Source of the DNA: Bog-257 sp963805985
Lineage (GTDB): Bacteria; Acidobacteriota; Terriglobia; Terriglobales; Acidobacteriaceae
Direction: 5' to 3'
Length of the DNA stretch: 64,000 nucleotides
Assembly: GCA_963805985.1 (NCBI GenBank)
Contig: CAWDWG010000006.1
Coordinates: forward strand, 132,967-196,966
Positions within the stretch are counted from its first letter, which is position 1; each line of letters opens with the position of its first letter. The notes under the pieces were generated by a model. The model had not been told where the DNA came from. It did no database searches and saw nothing but the letters and a program-made list of their open reading frames with translations. Below are positions 25,958 through 35,050 of the stretch, in pieces. Position numbers and translations under genes: made by a program.

Positions 25958-27385
25958 TCAGGCCTTGGCCGGCCCACCGCGTAGCGAGCTTAGAAGGCTA
26001 AACAGCCACCATCCCGCCGCCAGAGGACAGAACAGAATCGCATTCCGCATGAGTGTCGAGGACCACGCGAGGATATCGCCTCTCGGCATCAACAAGAAAT
26101 CCGGAAGAATGAGCGCCACCACGATGAGGCCCCACGCATTTCTGCCGCAGGCATAGATAAAGTTCAGGCCATATCCCAGCAAGAGCGACAACACCACGAC
26201 GCCGCCGAGTCCTCCTAACAGATACATCTCCGCCAGGCACGATCCGCCGGTACCAAAGCCCAATCGCGAAAGACTAGGATTCAGAAACACCACCATGTCC
26301 CAGCTCAAATACCCTCCCGGGACATACCGTGATATATCAGCGGGCACGAACATCTCGTAGAGGTCGTGAAAAAGATACGCGCCGATATGGGGACGGAACA
26401 AGTGCTCGTATTTGATTGCCAGTTCGGTGACGTTCAGAGACAGTCCCTGCTGAGCAATAAATTCTCCGGGACCCGTAATGTAATACTGCCCGCCTGCCTC
26501 GGTGTCCCGGCTCGCATCCACCGCGACTGCGACGCCGATCAAAACCACGACCAGCAACACCGGTACCAATATGCGGGCACGCTTCGCGGACTTGATTCTC
26601 GCCAGATACCACACCACCAAAGCCAGGCTGAGCGTGCCGCCTCGCGAACCCGCTGCCAGATACAAACCCGCAACTGCGAAATAGAGGACGGTGATCGTCC
26701 ACAGATACTTCTTCCTTTTTTCGATCACGAAAAGCGCGAGAAAAACCGGTAGATCCAGCACGGCAATCAGCCGCACGGGCAACGGAACAGTAGCAGCCAG
26801 ACGGTAATAGTCAGTGAAAAAGGCCAGATAACCATTCGCCAGCACGTATCGGAAATACAAGTAGTTCTTAATCAGTGACGCTGAAATCGTAAAGAAGAAC
26901 ACCACGTAGAGATACGGCAAGTAGCGTCGGACGTCTCGATCGCTGGGTGGCTGGATGCGCCGGTAGCTCCACCGGCAAGGAGCATAAATGCAGATCGCCG
27001 AAAGCACGATCGCCAGCAGTACAATCCCAGCTTCCTCGCGTGAAACGCTGAAGGGTGCGGGTGTAAACAACTCGATGTCCAGCGGATTATCCGTTACCCC
27101 TAGACAATATCCAATGAGCCGACCGCCCTGAAAAAGCAACAGCGTGCAGAGAAACAGAAAGCAGGGATGTCGTCCCCCATCGAATCGCTTCCAGGCCAAG
27201 ACAATCAGCGAAGACAGCAGCAGGACCGTCAGCACACTCGCCGCGTTCGGGGTCAGCCACCCCATCAGATAACAGAGAGTCCCGACCGCGACCACCGACA
27301 GGTATCCCAGCACTTCAAAGCAGGCCATCGGCACGGCCAGAGGCACGGGAGCAACTGCCGGGAGTGGTTGCGAAAAGCTATTCAT
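25958..27385 (-). CDS. O-antigen/exopolysaccharide polymerase (Wzy-like)
   Basis: The protein has 475 residues with about 10-12 transmembrane helices and a large loop (about residues 300-370: DTEAGGQYYITGPGEFIAQQ ... YEMFVPADISRYVPGGYLSWD). The AGSRGG motif (about 254) and the helix layout are typical of Wzy-type repeat-unit polymerases at the periplasmic face. Families of this kind share little sequence, so the assignment rests on topology and on position between a flippase, a methyltransferase and Wzz/Wza. It ends inside the repeat DNA at 25958. Confidence 0.75.
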   Translation of the reverse strand: MNSFSQPLPAVAPVPLAVPMACFEVLGYLSVVAVGTLCYLMGWLTPNAASVLTVLLLSSLIVLAWKRFDGGRHPCFLFLCTLLLFQGGRLIGYCLGVTDNPLDIELFTPAPFSVSREEAGIVLLAIVLSAICIYAPCRWSYRRIQPPSDRDVRRYLPYLYVVFFFTISASLIKNYLYFRYVLANGYLAFFTDYYRLAATVPLPVRLIAVLDLPVFLALFVIEKRKKYLWTITVLYFAVAGLYLAAGSRGGTLSLALVVWYLARIKSAKRARILVPVLLVVVLIGVAVAVDASRDTEAGGQYYITGPGEFIAQQGLSLNVTELAIKYEHLFRPHIGAYLFHDLYEMFVPADISRYVPGGYLSWDMVVFLNPSLSRLGFGTGGSCLAEMYLLGGLGGVVVLSLLLGYGLNFIYACGRNAWGLIVVALILPDFLLMPRGDILAWSSTLMRNAILFCPLAAGWWLFSLLSSLRGGPAKA

Positions 27386-27432
27386 CGAAACGGAAATCGA
27401 GACAGAAATGACGCCACGCCGAACTGCCGGTT

Positions 27433-27532
27433 GTAGCGCCGCCCTCCGGGCGGCTGGATCGCGGGCCTCCGGCCCGCGGATGTTTGGCAGGCGAGACGCC
27501 TGCCCGACAGCCGGTCTGGAGACCGGCGCTAC
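27433..27532. repeat. four-hairpin cruciform block between EPS genes
   Basis: Outer arms GTAGCGCC (27433-27440) and GGCGCTAC (27525-27532) pair perfectly. Between them are four perfect hairpins: GCCGCCCTCCGGGCGGC (27438-27454), GCGGGCCTCCGGCCCGC (27461-27477), GGCAGGCGAGACGCCTGCC (27486-27504) and GCCGGTCTGGAGACCGGC (27510-27527). The block fills nearly all the gap between the FkbM methyltransferase and Wzy genes. Transcribed, it would fold into a multi-branched structure. It may be a mobile repeat or an intra-operon mRNA processing or stability element. Confidence 0.85.
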
Positions 27533-27541
27533 GAGTTACGA

Positions 27542-28456
27542 TCACCTTGCTTCCATCTGCTCAAGAACTTGGCTGGCCCGTTCCGCGGGAAGAGCCAGGA
27601 CATTGTCAATCACCGGCTTGCGCTCGCGCACGTCCCGAAGCCTCCAGCCTTTCGTAGTTCTTAGAGCGTACGCATAGTTGGCGGATGCGGCCCATTCTCC
27701 AAACACCGCCGTCGCATCCAGGCCGCGCCGGTTGTAGTAAGGCTCGTTGATTTCCATATGCAGGATAGGCCGGAATTGCCCGATGGTCGACGCTGCGCCG
27801 CTCAAGAACTTGTCTTCGTGTCCTTCAATGTCGACCTTGATGAAGTCCAGCCTCTTCAGATTCAGCGACGGAACGATTTCATCGAGCGTGTCGACCTCGA
27901 CCATTCCGCACTGGAAGCGGCCATCGCTATCATCGATAACAATCGCGGCATTGCCGGTGCCGGAGCCATTGGCGAAATCCTCTCGCAGGCTGATCGGCAG
28001 CGAAGCGCGGCGGTCGGACAGCCCCAGCTCATGCACCACCACCGTCTTCTCCAGCCCATTGAGTCTGACGTTCTCGCACAGCCGCTGATTGTTGCTCGCA
28101 ACCGGCTCGAATGCGTGGACCCTTCCGCCCGCGCCCAGCGCCTTCCCCATCGGGATCGCCCAAAACCCGACGTTCGCTCCAACATCAAGGATCACCCACT
28201 CGGGCGAAAACAATCGCAGAACCGACCGTATTTCTTCCGTATCAAAGTCATGAGTGTAGAAGCTGGCGTACTCGGTATACGCACGCAGATCGACGATCAT
28301 GCGATGTCCCAATCGCATCGCCACTTCCTCGGTAGATGCGCTGGAGTTCAAAAGCAACCGATTGGCAACGTAAGCAAGTTTGTTGCGCCCACGAAAATCA
28401 GGAATCCGGCTGATGAGCTCTGCGGCGGAAGCCCGCAACCTCTGCCTGGTTTGCAT
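27542..28456 (-). CDS. FkbM-family methyltransferase
   Basis: The protein has 304 residues. The SAM-binding core is WVILDVGANVGFWAIPMGKA, then HAFEPVASNNQRLCENVRLN, and the FkbM signature LDFIKVDIEGHEDKFL. These enzymes methylate hydroxyls of sugars or polyketides. Here a modification of the exopolysaccharide is the natural guess. It sits 10 bases downstream of the Wzz gene in the same transcription direction. Confidence 0.88.
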   Translation of the reverse strand: MQTRQRLRASAAELISRIPDFRGRNKLAYVANRLLLNSSASTEEVAMRLGHRMIVDLRAYTEYASFYTHDFDTEEIRSVLRLFSPEWVILDVGANVGFWAIPMGKALGAGGRVHAFEPVASNNQRLCENVRLNGLEKTVVVHELGLSDRRASLPISLREDFANGSGTGNAAIVIDDSDGRFQCGMVEVDTLDEIVPSLNLKRLDFIKVDIEGHEDKFLSGAASTIGQFRPILHMEINEPYYNRRGLDATAVFGEWAASANYAYALRTTKGWRLRDVRERKPVIDNVLALPAERASQVLEQMEAR

Positions 28457-28466
28457 AATTTGGAGA

Positions 28467-29742
28467 CTAGGACAGCTTCAGCGACTCCCGCAGCTCGGCC
28501 AAGCGCGCGGCCTCATGCGGGTCGCGATATCTGCGGCGCAGCGCTTCCATCAACAGCACCAAAAAGCATGCCATCAGGAACGCCGCCACTGTAGAAACCA
28601 GCACGATGAGCATACGGCGCGGGCCCGACTTTCTTTCCGGCGCAACAGCCGTGTCCACCACCTGGACCAGGATTGCGTTCTGGCCTTCATCAATGCGGGC
28701 AGCCTCCAATTGCTTGCCCAGAAACTCGTAGAGCGCCTCGTGATACTTCACTTCGCGAGACCGGCGGAGGTATTCCAACTCGGCTTCCGGCATCTGCCGC
28801 GCCGGGATCGCAAGGTTGCCGTTTCCCGCGGCTGCGCTGCTGTGCTCGAGTCTGGCCAGCTCGCCTTCCATGCCCGCCAGCTCCGCCTCGGCACGCTGCA
28901 GCTCGGGGTTGTTCTCGGTGGCGTAAGAGCGCATGCTCCGGAGCTTCACTTCGTGGGCTGCCACCTGCGCCCGCAAGTCGGCGATGCTGGCAATCATCGT
29001 CCGGCCCTGGGCCTCGGGCTGGAGCAGTCCGCTCTTCTCCTGCACCTGTCTCAGCGCCAGCTCCGCAGCGGACAAGTCTTGCAGTTCTGCCTTGAGCTGC
29101 TGCTCGTAAAACAGCCGCCGCTGGCCGGCTTCCGTTATGGCCATGTTCTGATTCAGGTTGTAGAGCTCCTGCACATAAGCGTTGGCGATGTCGGCGGCGC
29201 GCTTGGGATCATGGTCGCTAACGGAAATGGAAATCAGCCCCTCTTTCGTAGCGACGATCTCGCTGTTCGCTCTCAACCTTTTTTGCGCGTCCTGGTAGCG
29301 CGACGCCCCATAAACGTTTTGCAGATCGAAACGATTGATGAGATGGTCTTCGATCGTCCGACTGGTCAGCATCGCGACAAAAACGTCGTCTGGGTTCCTC
29401 AAGCCCAGATCGCCCACGCTCAGCCCCGCGATGGCTCCCATCTGTCCCAGCATCGAGTTCAGCGCCGATTGTTTTTGCTGAGGAGGCAGGATCGTGCTGG
29501 TTGCCGTATACGATCTTGGGCAGCAGCAGCGCGATGATCGTGGCCACGATCGCCACGCCGGCGCTGAACAGCAGAATTGGTTTCTTCTTGCGGGCCAGCA
29601 CCAGCAGTAGCTCGACAACATCGACCTTGTCAGTCTGGTCGATCGCCGGCTCAGAGTTGGACACGTCCATCCCATTCTCCAGCGCCGTACCGCTGTGGGA
29701 GTGAGGTTCAAACGGCTTTGAAGTCTGCTGCATTGAGATCAA
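28467..29742 (-). CDS. chain-length determinant (Wzz/GumC-like), one frameshift
   Basis: The corrected product has about 424 residues. The first frame gives the cytoplasmic N-terminus and the first membrane helix (KPILLFSAGVAIVATIIALL). One extra base at about 29511 moves to the second frame, beginning YTATSTILPPQQKQSALNSM. That frame continues through the periplasmic coiled coil (EQQLKAELQDLSAAELALRQ) to the second helix (MLIVLVSTVAAFLMACFLVL). There is no C-terminal tyrosine kinase domain. Wzz proteins set polymer length with Wzy and contact Wza. The break interrupts an otherwise perfect protein, so a sequence error is likely. It lies 17 bases downstream of wza. Confidence 0.85.
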
Positions 29743-29759
29743 TTCCTGCCAGGCGTTAG

Positions 29760-32123
29760 CTACTTTAAGACATTGATGGCGGCGGCAGCCAATCCGAAGT
29801 TGAACAAGATCTGCGACCAGTCCTTGAAGGTGCGGAAGCCGGCGCCGGGATTCAATTGCTCCGGTACGACCACCGTATCTCCCGGCATCAGCACCATGCT
29901 GGCGAAGCCGCCCGACCAGAAGCCTGGCGCGGCGTCCTTGCTCACAACCGCACCATTGGCGAGGACCACGAAGATCTTGCCCTTGTCGGCAGCGCGCGTC
30001 GGTCCGCCCGCATCGCGCAGATAATGCGAAACCGTCTTGCCATCCTTCTGTATGAAGGAACCCTGGTTATATACGTCGCCGACCACGCTCACCACGATCG
30101 GCCGGCTGGGCACGATGAAGTGGTCGCCATCCTCTAGCGGAATATCGGGAATGTCGGCAACACTCGCGTCGTTGGGATGAAGATTCAGCACGATTCTTCC
30201 ATCCGCCTTGAACTGCCGGAGTTTTTCCAGGCTTACGCGCTGCGCATCCATTGCGGCTTTCGCAGCGTTGGCTTCCTCCGTGTTCTTCGCATTCTGCGAT
30301 GCCTGCACCGCCTGCCGCGCCAAATCTTTCTCCATCTGGGCAATCACCATATCCAGCCGCTCCTGCTGCTGAATACGCGTGGACTCGCGCGTAAACACCG
30401 AGCCATACAGGTACGCCGACGGAGCCAGCCCGCCGGCAACGGTCACGAGGTCGCGAAGTCCCTGGCCCGGCTGCGCGCGGTAAATGCCAGAGGATGCGAA
30501 CTCGCCCTCCAGTCGGACCAGCTTGGTCTGCTGCTCGCGCGGCACTTGCAGATCGGCCTGCGAGAAGATGGTGACGATATCGCCAGGCTGCAAGATCAGA
30601 TTGCTGGAGTCGTCGTGTTGCAGCACAGCTTTGCCGAGGTTGAACGGGATGAGTTCGGTGGAAAGATCTTTGTCGCTTATGCGCTGAATAACAGCGTAGT
30701 CCCAGTTGATCTCCGGCGCGTTCCGGCGAACGTCGTTCAACTCGCCGGTAAGACGAGTCCCGCTGGTCTGCATTTGCAGGTTGATGGCATTCTGCTGCGT
30801 CCAGTATTCGCGGGTGATGAGGAAGTCGCGATTGGGAATCAAATCGGTGATTCGCATCCCATCGTGCCAGGGATAGCGACCCGGAGCTGCGACGTTGCCG
30901 CGCAGCGTAACCGAGTTCACAAAGCGCGGCGAGATGGGCGCGAAATTCAGCACGTCACCGTCCTTTAGCGGATGTGCCAGCCCAACCTCATCCAGCTTGA
31001 CTTCTTCGATGCTGCGGTCCTTGCGATCCTTAATTTGTTCGACGTAGACCTTTCCTCCATTGGCCGTAGTCGTCAACCCGCCCGCCAGTCTGAGAACGTC
31101 TCCTAAAGTCGCTTCCGACCTGAGTTCGTAGATCGCGGGGTTGTTCACCTGGCCGCCCATCGCGACCTGAGCGCCGATGGGCATGAAGTAAATCACATCC
31201 TCCGGCTGCAGGACGACGTCCTTGCTCTTGTCTCCCTTGATCAGAAGATCGTAGAGATCAAAATCGGCAACCACTGTCGAGCCGCGCTTTAACTGGATGT
31301 GCCGCATCGAGCCTGCGGGCGACGGCCCGCCGGAAGCGAAGACCGCATTGGCCAGCGTGCTGAGCGAACTGACCGTGTAGCGGCCGGGTCGTCTCGCTTG
31401 GCCGACAACAAACACGTCAATCGACCGCAACTCGCCCATGCTGACGTTCAAGTCGAAATTCTGATAGATGCGGCCGATGTGAGACTTCAGGAAGCTCTGC
31501 AGCTGATCGTATCTGAGCCCGGCGACATTCAGATTGCCGACCTTCGGAATGTAGACAGCTCCATTGCGGTCTACGCGGCTGTGAACATCCAGATCGATCT
31601 GTCCCCAGGCGCGAATCAGCAGCTCATCGCCCGGGCCGATAACGTAGTCGGACGTGACCGGCACGCGGTCCACCGGAGCGAAGGTGGTCGGCACATTGAG
31701 GAATAAGTTCTGGCCATAGATCGGGAGTGTCTGTCCTAGCGACGCAGCCACCAGTTGCTGAAAATCCGTCAGCTCGACCGTCTTGGTCTGATTAGTCTCC
31801 AGTTGTGGCGGCGGCTTGGGCGCTGTCGTGGAGGGAAGGGTGTGCGTGTCGTCCAATACCACCGTCGGCGCCGCCGATGGCACGCCTTCGGGCGCCGGGG
31901 CACTCGGACTCGTTTGCTGCTGGGCGGCGTTCTCGGCTCCCATCGAATTCAGCAGAGGGACGCCGTCCTGGGCAGCAGCCGTTAAAGATCCCATGGCGGC
32001 GACGGCGCACAACGTGAAGACAACGAGGACAGCGCGAAGTCCGCTGCAGGCCTTCAAGTTATTTTTCAAAGGAAGGTAACCGTAAGTCTTTGTTTCGGAC
32101 ACAGATTTCAAAGTGCTCTCCAA
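29760..32123 (-). CDS. polysaccharide export outer-membrane protein (Wza-like, multiple SLBB domains)
   Basis: The protein has 787 residues, about twice the length of Wza. The signal peptide is followed by a Pro/Ala-rich segment and then the Poly_export domain (DYVIGPGDELLIRAWGQIDL, about 165). Several SLBB domains follow (GQARRPGRYTVSSLSTLANA; GGQVNNPAIYELRSEATLGD; LEGEFASSGIYRAQPGQGLR; VVGDVYNQGSFIQKDGKTVS). The C-terminus is hydrophobic. The repeated SLBB modules form the periplasmic tunnel for polymer export. The extra length resembles long SLBB exporters of acidobacteria and myxobacteria. It is the first structural gene after the two regulators. Confidence 0.9.
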   Translation of the reverse strand: MESTLKSVSETKTYGYLPLKNNLKACSGLRAVLVVFTLCAVAAMGSLTAAAQDGVPLLNSMGAENAAQQQTSPSAPAPEGVPSAAPTVVLDDTHTLPSTTAPKPPPQLETNQTKTVELTDFQQLVAASLGQTLPIYGQNLFLNVPTTFAPVDRVPVTSDYVIGPGDELLIRAWGQIDLDVHSRVDRNGAVYIPKVGNLNVAGLRYDQLQSFLKSHIGRIYQNFDLNVSMGELRSIDVFVVGQARRPGRYTVSSLSTLANAVFASGGPSPAGSMRHIQLKRGSTVVADFDLYDLLIKGDKSKDVVLQPEDVIYFMPIGAQVAMGGQVNNPAIYELRSEATLGDVLRLAGGLTTTANGGKVYVEQIKDRKDRSIEEVKLDEVGLAHPLKDGDVLNFAPISPRFVNSVTLRGNVAAPGRYPWHDGMRITDLIPNRDFLITREYWTQQNAINLQMQTSGTRLTGELNDVRRNAPEINWDYAVIQRISDKDLSTELIPFNLGKAVLQHDDSSNLILQPGDIVTIFSQADLQVPREQQTKLVRLEGEFASSGIYRAQPGQGLRDLVTVAGGLAPSAYLYGSVFTRESTRIQQQERLDMVIAQMEKDLARQAVQASQNAKNTEEANAAKAAMDAQRVSLEKLRQFKADGRIVLNLHPNDASVADIPDIPLEDGDHFIVPSRPIVVSVVGDVYNQGSFIQKDGKTVSHYLRDAGGPTRAADKGKIFVVLANGAVVSKDAAPGFWSGGFASMVLMPGDTVVVPEQLNPGAGFRTFKDWSQILFNFGLAAAAINVLK

Positions 32124-32170
32124 AATCCGTTGTATTGGTGCCGCTCACGACAAGCAAACATAATCATCGT

Positions 32171-32815
32171 TCAGTCCGACGCCGGCCCCGAGGTTGCGGC
32201 CCGGGCGGGCGCTGGCGATTGCCGCAAAGCATTCAGCCAGAACTGGGTGTAACCCGGCGTCAATGCCTGCGCATCCCAGGGCGAATCGCGTCCCGTCACC
32301 AGGCGATGGAAGTTGCGGTGCGCGCTGACCGCCGCGGCCAGTCCAAGAGTCGCAAAGGTTGGCTCCAGATTGCAAATCGCGCCGCGGTCGGAGCAACGCT
32401 TGAAATACGCGTTCACCGCGTCAAAGATTGATCCCAGATGCTCGCGAAACATGCGCTCCGCCGCAGGCAGCTCAAATCCCGCCACATACACCAGGCCCCC
32501 CAATTCAGGATATTGGGCGACGATGTTCACTACAAACTCCACCAACATGGGCACCACAATTTCCGGATCGAGGTCGCTGGCTAATCCCTGCTGCAGTTCC
32601 CGCCCCAACTTAAGACGACTCAGCCTCGATTCCGCAGCTGCCCAGAACAGATCAGCCTTTCTGGCGAAGCAGCGAAACAGTGTGGCTTCGTTGACCCGCG
32701 CGAGTTGTGCGATCTCGCGGGTGCTGGTGCCTTTGTAGCCCTGGCGGGAGAATAACTGAACTGCCGCCTCAATGATCCGGACTTCGGTGACACTTCTCTC
32801 TGCTGCTTTATTCAC
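32171..32815 (-). CDS. TetR-family transcriptional regulator, inside the EPS operon
   Basis: The protein has 214 residues. The N-terminal helix-turn-helix is IIEAAVQLFSRQGYKGTSTR with EIAQLARVNEATLFRCF (usual TetR YxxF seen here as FRCF). The ligand-binding half is unrelated to known models by eye. It lies between the antiterminator and Wza, same strand, with a 41-base gap before it and a 47-base gap after, so it is likely an operon-specific regulator. The ligand is unknown. Confidence 0.88.
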   Translation of the reverse strand: MNKAAERSVTEVRIIEAAVQLFSRQGYKGTSTREIAQLARVNEATLFRCFARKADLFWAAAESRLSRLKLGRELQQGLASDLDPEIVVPMLVEFVVNIVAQYPELGGLVYVAGFELPAAERMFREHLGSIFDAVNAYFKRCSDRGAICNLEPTFATLGLAAAVSAHRNFHRLVTGRDSPWDAQALTPGYTQFWLNALRQSPAPARAATSGPASD

Positions 32816-32856
32816 AAGAGAGGGTCCTTTGCGGATTAGGTTTGAACGATTCGGGA

Positions 32857-33489
32857 TTACTGCCTGAGGGGTTCGATCTGGTCTGCGTCAATTTCCACCG
32901 CGACGCTTTGCTGGATCAAATCCAGCGTCAGTACGACACGAAGATCATTCTTCTTGCGAACTAGAACTCCGATCATCCCGGCCAGCGAGCCGGAGGTGAT
33001 CTGCACCCGTTCTCCCACCACGAGGTAGGGATGAGGCTCGACCCGCATCAGCGGGAGCGCGGAGCGGAGCGACTCGATTTCCGCGCCAGGCAGCGGCGAC
33101 GGCTCGCGGCCGGCGCTGACGATGGATACTACGCCGGGCACTTGCAACACTTTCACCGACTCCCGGCGCTCGATATGGACGAAGATGTAACCGGGAAATA
33201 GCGGCTTGTCGATGGGCAACCGGCAGCCGTTTTTCCAGCGCCGCACCGAGGTGTACAGCGGCAGAAACGACTCGATGTGGCGTCCCCCGAGGTGGCGGGC
33301 GACAATCTTTTCATGACGCGCCGTCGTATAGGCGGCAAACCAGTTTCGCAACGGCTCGGACGATTTGGCTTGGGGAGATCTGACGCTCGGTGAGTCGATC
33401 GTCGGAGCCGGGAAAGTTACGCAAACAGACAAGGCTTCGCCATCCTCAGTGAGAGGTGATTCTTCCTGTAAGCACGCCAATTCGTGCAA
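32857..33489 (-). CDS. NusG-like antiterminator (UpxY/RfaH type), first gene of the EPS operon
   Basis: The open frame is preceded by a stop at about 33499, and the only near-5' start is a TTG at 33489, giving 210 residues. The NGN domain (about 50-150) reads NWFAAYTTARHEKIVARHLG, SFLPLYTSVRRWKNG, FPGYIFVHI and LQVPGVVSIVS. The KOW region (VVGERVQITSGSLAGMIGVL) follows, as in UpxY and LoaP. Such specialised NusG paralogues ride RNA polymerase over long operons. The position at the head of a roughly 14-kb polysaccharide operon fits. The 50-residue N-terminal extension is unusual, so the true start may lie later. Confidence 0.88.
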   Translation of the reverse strand: MHELACLQEESPLTEDGEALSVCVTFPAPTIDSPSVRSPQAKSSEPLRNWFAAYTTARHEKIVARHLGGRHIESFLPLYTSVRRWKNGCRLPIDKPLFPGYIFVHIERRESVKVLQVPGVVSIVSAGREPSPLPGAEIESLRSALPLMRVEPHPYLVVGERVQITSGSLAGMIGVLVRKKNDLRVVLTLDLIQQSVAVEIDADQIEPLRQ

Positions 33490-33629
33490 TTGCGCGCTTT
33501 AGTTTGTGAGATCCAGATGATCTGGCCCGAGGCAAAATCTTTGTATTGCCAAGACTTGCCCGCCACTATCCTGCAAGCGTGTACTTGCTCGCAGTGACAT
33601 CTGGATCAATGCTCCAAGGCTGAGTTGCC

Positions 33630-33658
33630 AGCATAGGAAAAGCCGAGTTTCCGGTCAA
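33630..33658 (-). promoter_or_regulatory. predicted sigma-70 promoter of the EPS operon
   Basis: On the minus strand TTGACC (33658-33653) and TATGCT (33635-33630) are separated by exactly 17 bases. A transcript starting near 33623 would have a leader of about 135 bases before the UpxY gene. This is where UpxY-type proteins usually act, but I see no known ops-like element. The 33490-33799 gap otherwise holds no gene. Confidence 0.5.
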
Positions 33659-33799
33659 GAAAAAACTGCGGTAGATGCCAGATGGGGAACGCCGAACCGA
33701 ATACTGGAAGCCAGCGCCGGGGTCGGCAGGACACCTTTCTCAAGTCCTCGGAAGCCGAAAAAACGGACCGGCGAGGGCCCGCTGGTAGACAATGGCCGA

Positions 33800-34750
33800 A
33801 TGGACAAGAACGCTCCCATTCGTGTAGCCATAGTCGGCCTGGGAAACGTCGGCGCCACGCTTGGGTACGCGCTGCTCTTAGGCGGCCTCGCGGCCGAGAT
33901 CGTACTCATCGACAACAATCATGCCAAGGCCGAGGGCGAGGCGATGGATCTGAACCACGCCGTGCCCTTCGCTCATCCCACACACATTTGGGCGGGCGGC
34001 TATCACGACTGTGCCGGCGCGACCGTCGTGGTGCTCGCGGCCGGCGCCAATCAAAAGCCGGGAGAAACGCGGCTCGACCTGCTGCGGCGCAACGCCGACA
34101 TCTTCGCGGAGATCGTGCCGCGCGTAGTCGAGCACAATCGCGACTGCATCCTGTTGATCGCCACCAATCCCGTTGATGTGCTGACACGGATCTCGCTGCA
34201 GCTTTCCGGTTTGCCGCCACAGCGCGTGATTGGCTCGGGGACCATCCTCGACACGGCGAGGTTTCGCTACCTGCTCAGCCAGCATTTCGGCGTCGACGCG
34301 CGCAGCGTTCACGCCTTCATTGTCGGCGAGCACGGCGATAGCGAGGTTCCGGTATGGTCGCTGGCCAACATTGCCGGCATGCGCCTGGAGGACTTCTGCG
34401 CCGCGCAAGGCCGCAGCTGCGACTGGAAGGAGCTCCACTCCGTCTTTGAGCAGACCCGCGATGCGGCTTATCACATCATCTCGCGCAAACAAGCGACGTA
34501 CTACGCAGTCGCCGCCGGGCTGATGCGAATCGTCGAAGCCATTCTGCGAGATCAGAATACGGTGCTGTCGGTATCCAGCCTGGTGAACGGAGAATACGGA
34601 ATCTCTGACATCTGCCTGAGCCTGCCCTCGATCGTCAATCGCCAGGGAATTCAGAAGGTTCTGCACCTGCAACTGAGCGCGGACGAGGTACGGAAGCTGC
34701 AGGAGTCGGCGCAGGTGCTGAAGGAAACTCTGGGGCAACTTCGTCCGTGA
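33800..34750 (+). CDS. ldh: L-lactate dehydrogenase
   Basis: The protein has 316 residues, standard for NAD-dependent L-LDH, converting pyruvate and lactate in the cytoplasm. The Rossmann start is VAIVGLGNVGATLGYALLLG, with Asp for NAD ribose (IVLIDNNH). The substrate loop GANQKPGETRLDLLRRN has the Gln that marks LDH rather than malate dehydrogenase. Next come TNPVDVLT and the active-site IVGEHGDSEVPVWS with catalytic His and the preceding DTARFR. All key residues are present. It is divergent from the EPS operon. Confidence 0.93.
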   Translation: MDKNAPIRVAIVGLGNVGATLGYALLLGGLAAEIVLIDNNHAKAEGEAMDLNHAVPFAHPTHIWAGGYHDCAGATVVVLAAGANQKPGETRLDLLRRNADIFAEIVPRVVEHNRDCILLIATNPVDVLTRISLQLSGLPPQRVIGSGTILDTARFRYLLSQHFGVDARSVHAFIVGEHGDSEVPVWSLANIAGMRLEDFCAAQGRSCDWKELHSVFEQTRDAAYHIISRKQATYYAVAAGLMRIVEAILRDQNTVLSVSSLVNGEYGISDICLSLPSIVNRQGIQKVLHLQLSADEVRKLQESAQVLKETLGQLRP

Positions 34751-34789
34751 TAATATATATGTATATAAATAATTATAGATAGGTATACC
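34751..34789 (+). promoter_or_regulatory. AT-rich promoter/operator region of vapBC
   Basis: The 39 bases between ldh and vapB are almost pure A/T (TAATATATATGTATATAAAT, then AATTATAGATAGGTATACC). GGTATACC is a palindrome abutting the start codon. VapB antitoxins autoregulate by binding palindromes at this position, so this is the probable operator. No separate Shine-Dalgarno is clear. Confidence 0.5.
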
Positions 34790-35050
34790 ATGGCGTTAAG
34801 CATCAAGAATCCCGAGACAGAGCGATTGGCCCGCTTGATTGCCAAACAGACCGGCGAGTCTCTTACTCAAGCCATTGAACAATCCTTGCGTGAGCGGGTG
34901 GAGCGACTGCAGCGCCAACGTCGTGCGACTGCGACATCCGCATCCGTGGAAGAGATATTGCGGAGGGTGGATGCCCTTCCGACCCTCGATACGCGCAGCG
35001 AGGATGAGATTCTGGGATATGACGAACACGGGTTGCCGCGGCGATGGTGA
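34790..35050 (+). CDS. VapB-type antitoxin (PSK/Rv0623-like)
   Basis: The protein has 86 residues. The N-terminal ribbon-helix-helix-like part, LSIKNPETERLARLIAKQTG followed by ESLTQAIEQSL, is the signature of Rv0623-like VapB antitoxins. The C-terminal tail (SEDEILGYDEHGLPRRW) would wrap the toxin. It neutralises the adjacent PIN toxin and represses the operon by family knowledge. It overlaps vapC by 7 bases, which ensures coupled translation. Confidence 0.88.
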   Translation: MALSIKNPETERLARLIAKQTGESLTQAIEQSLRERVERLQRQRRATATSASVEEILRRVDALPTLDTRSEDEILGYDEHGLPRRW

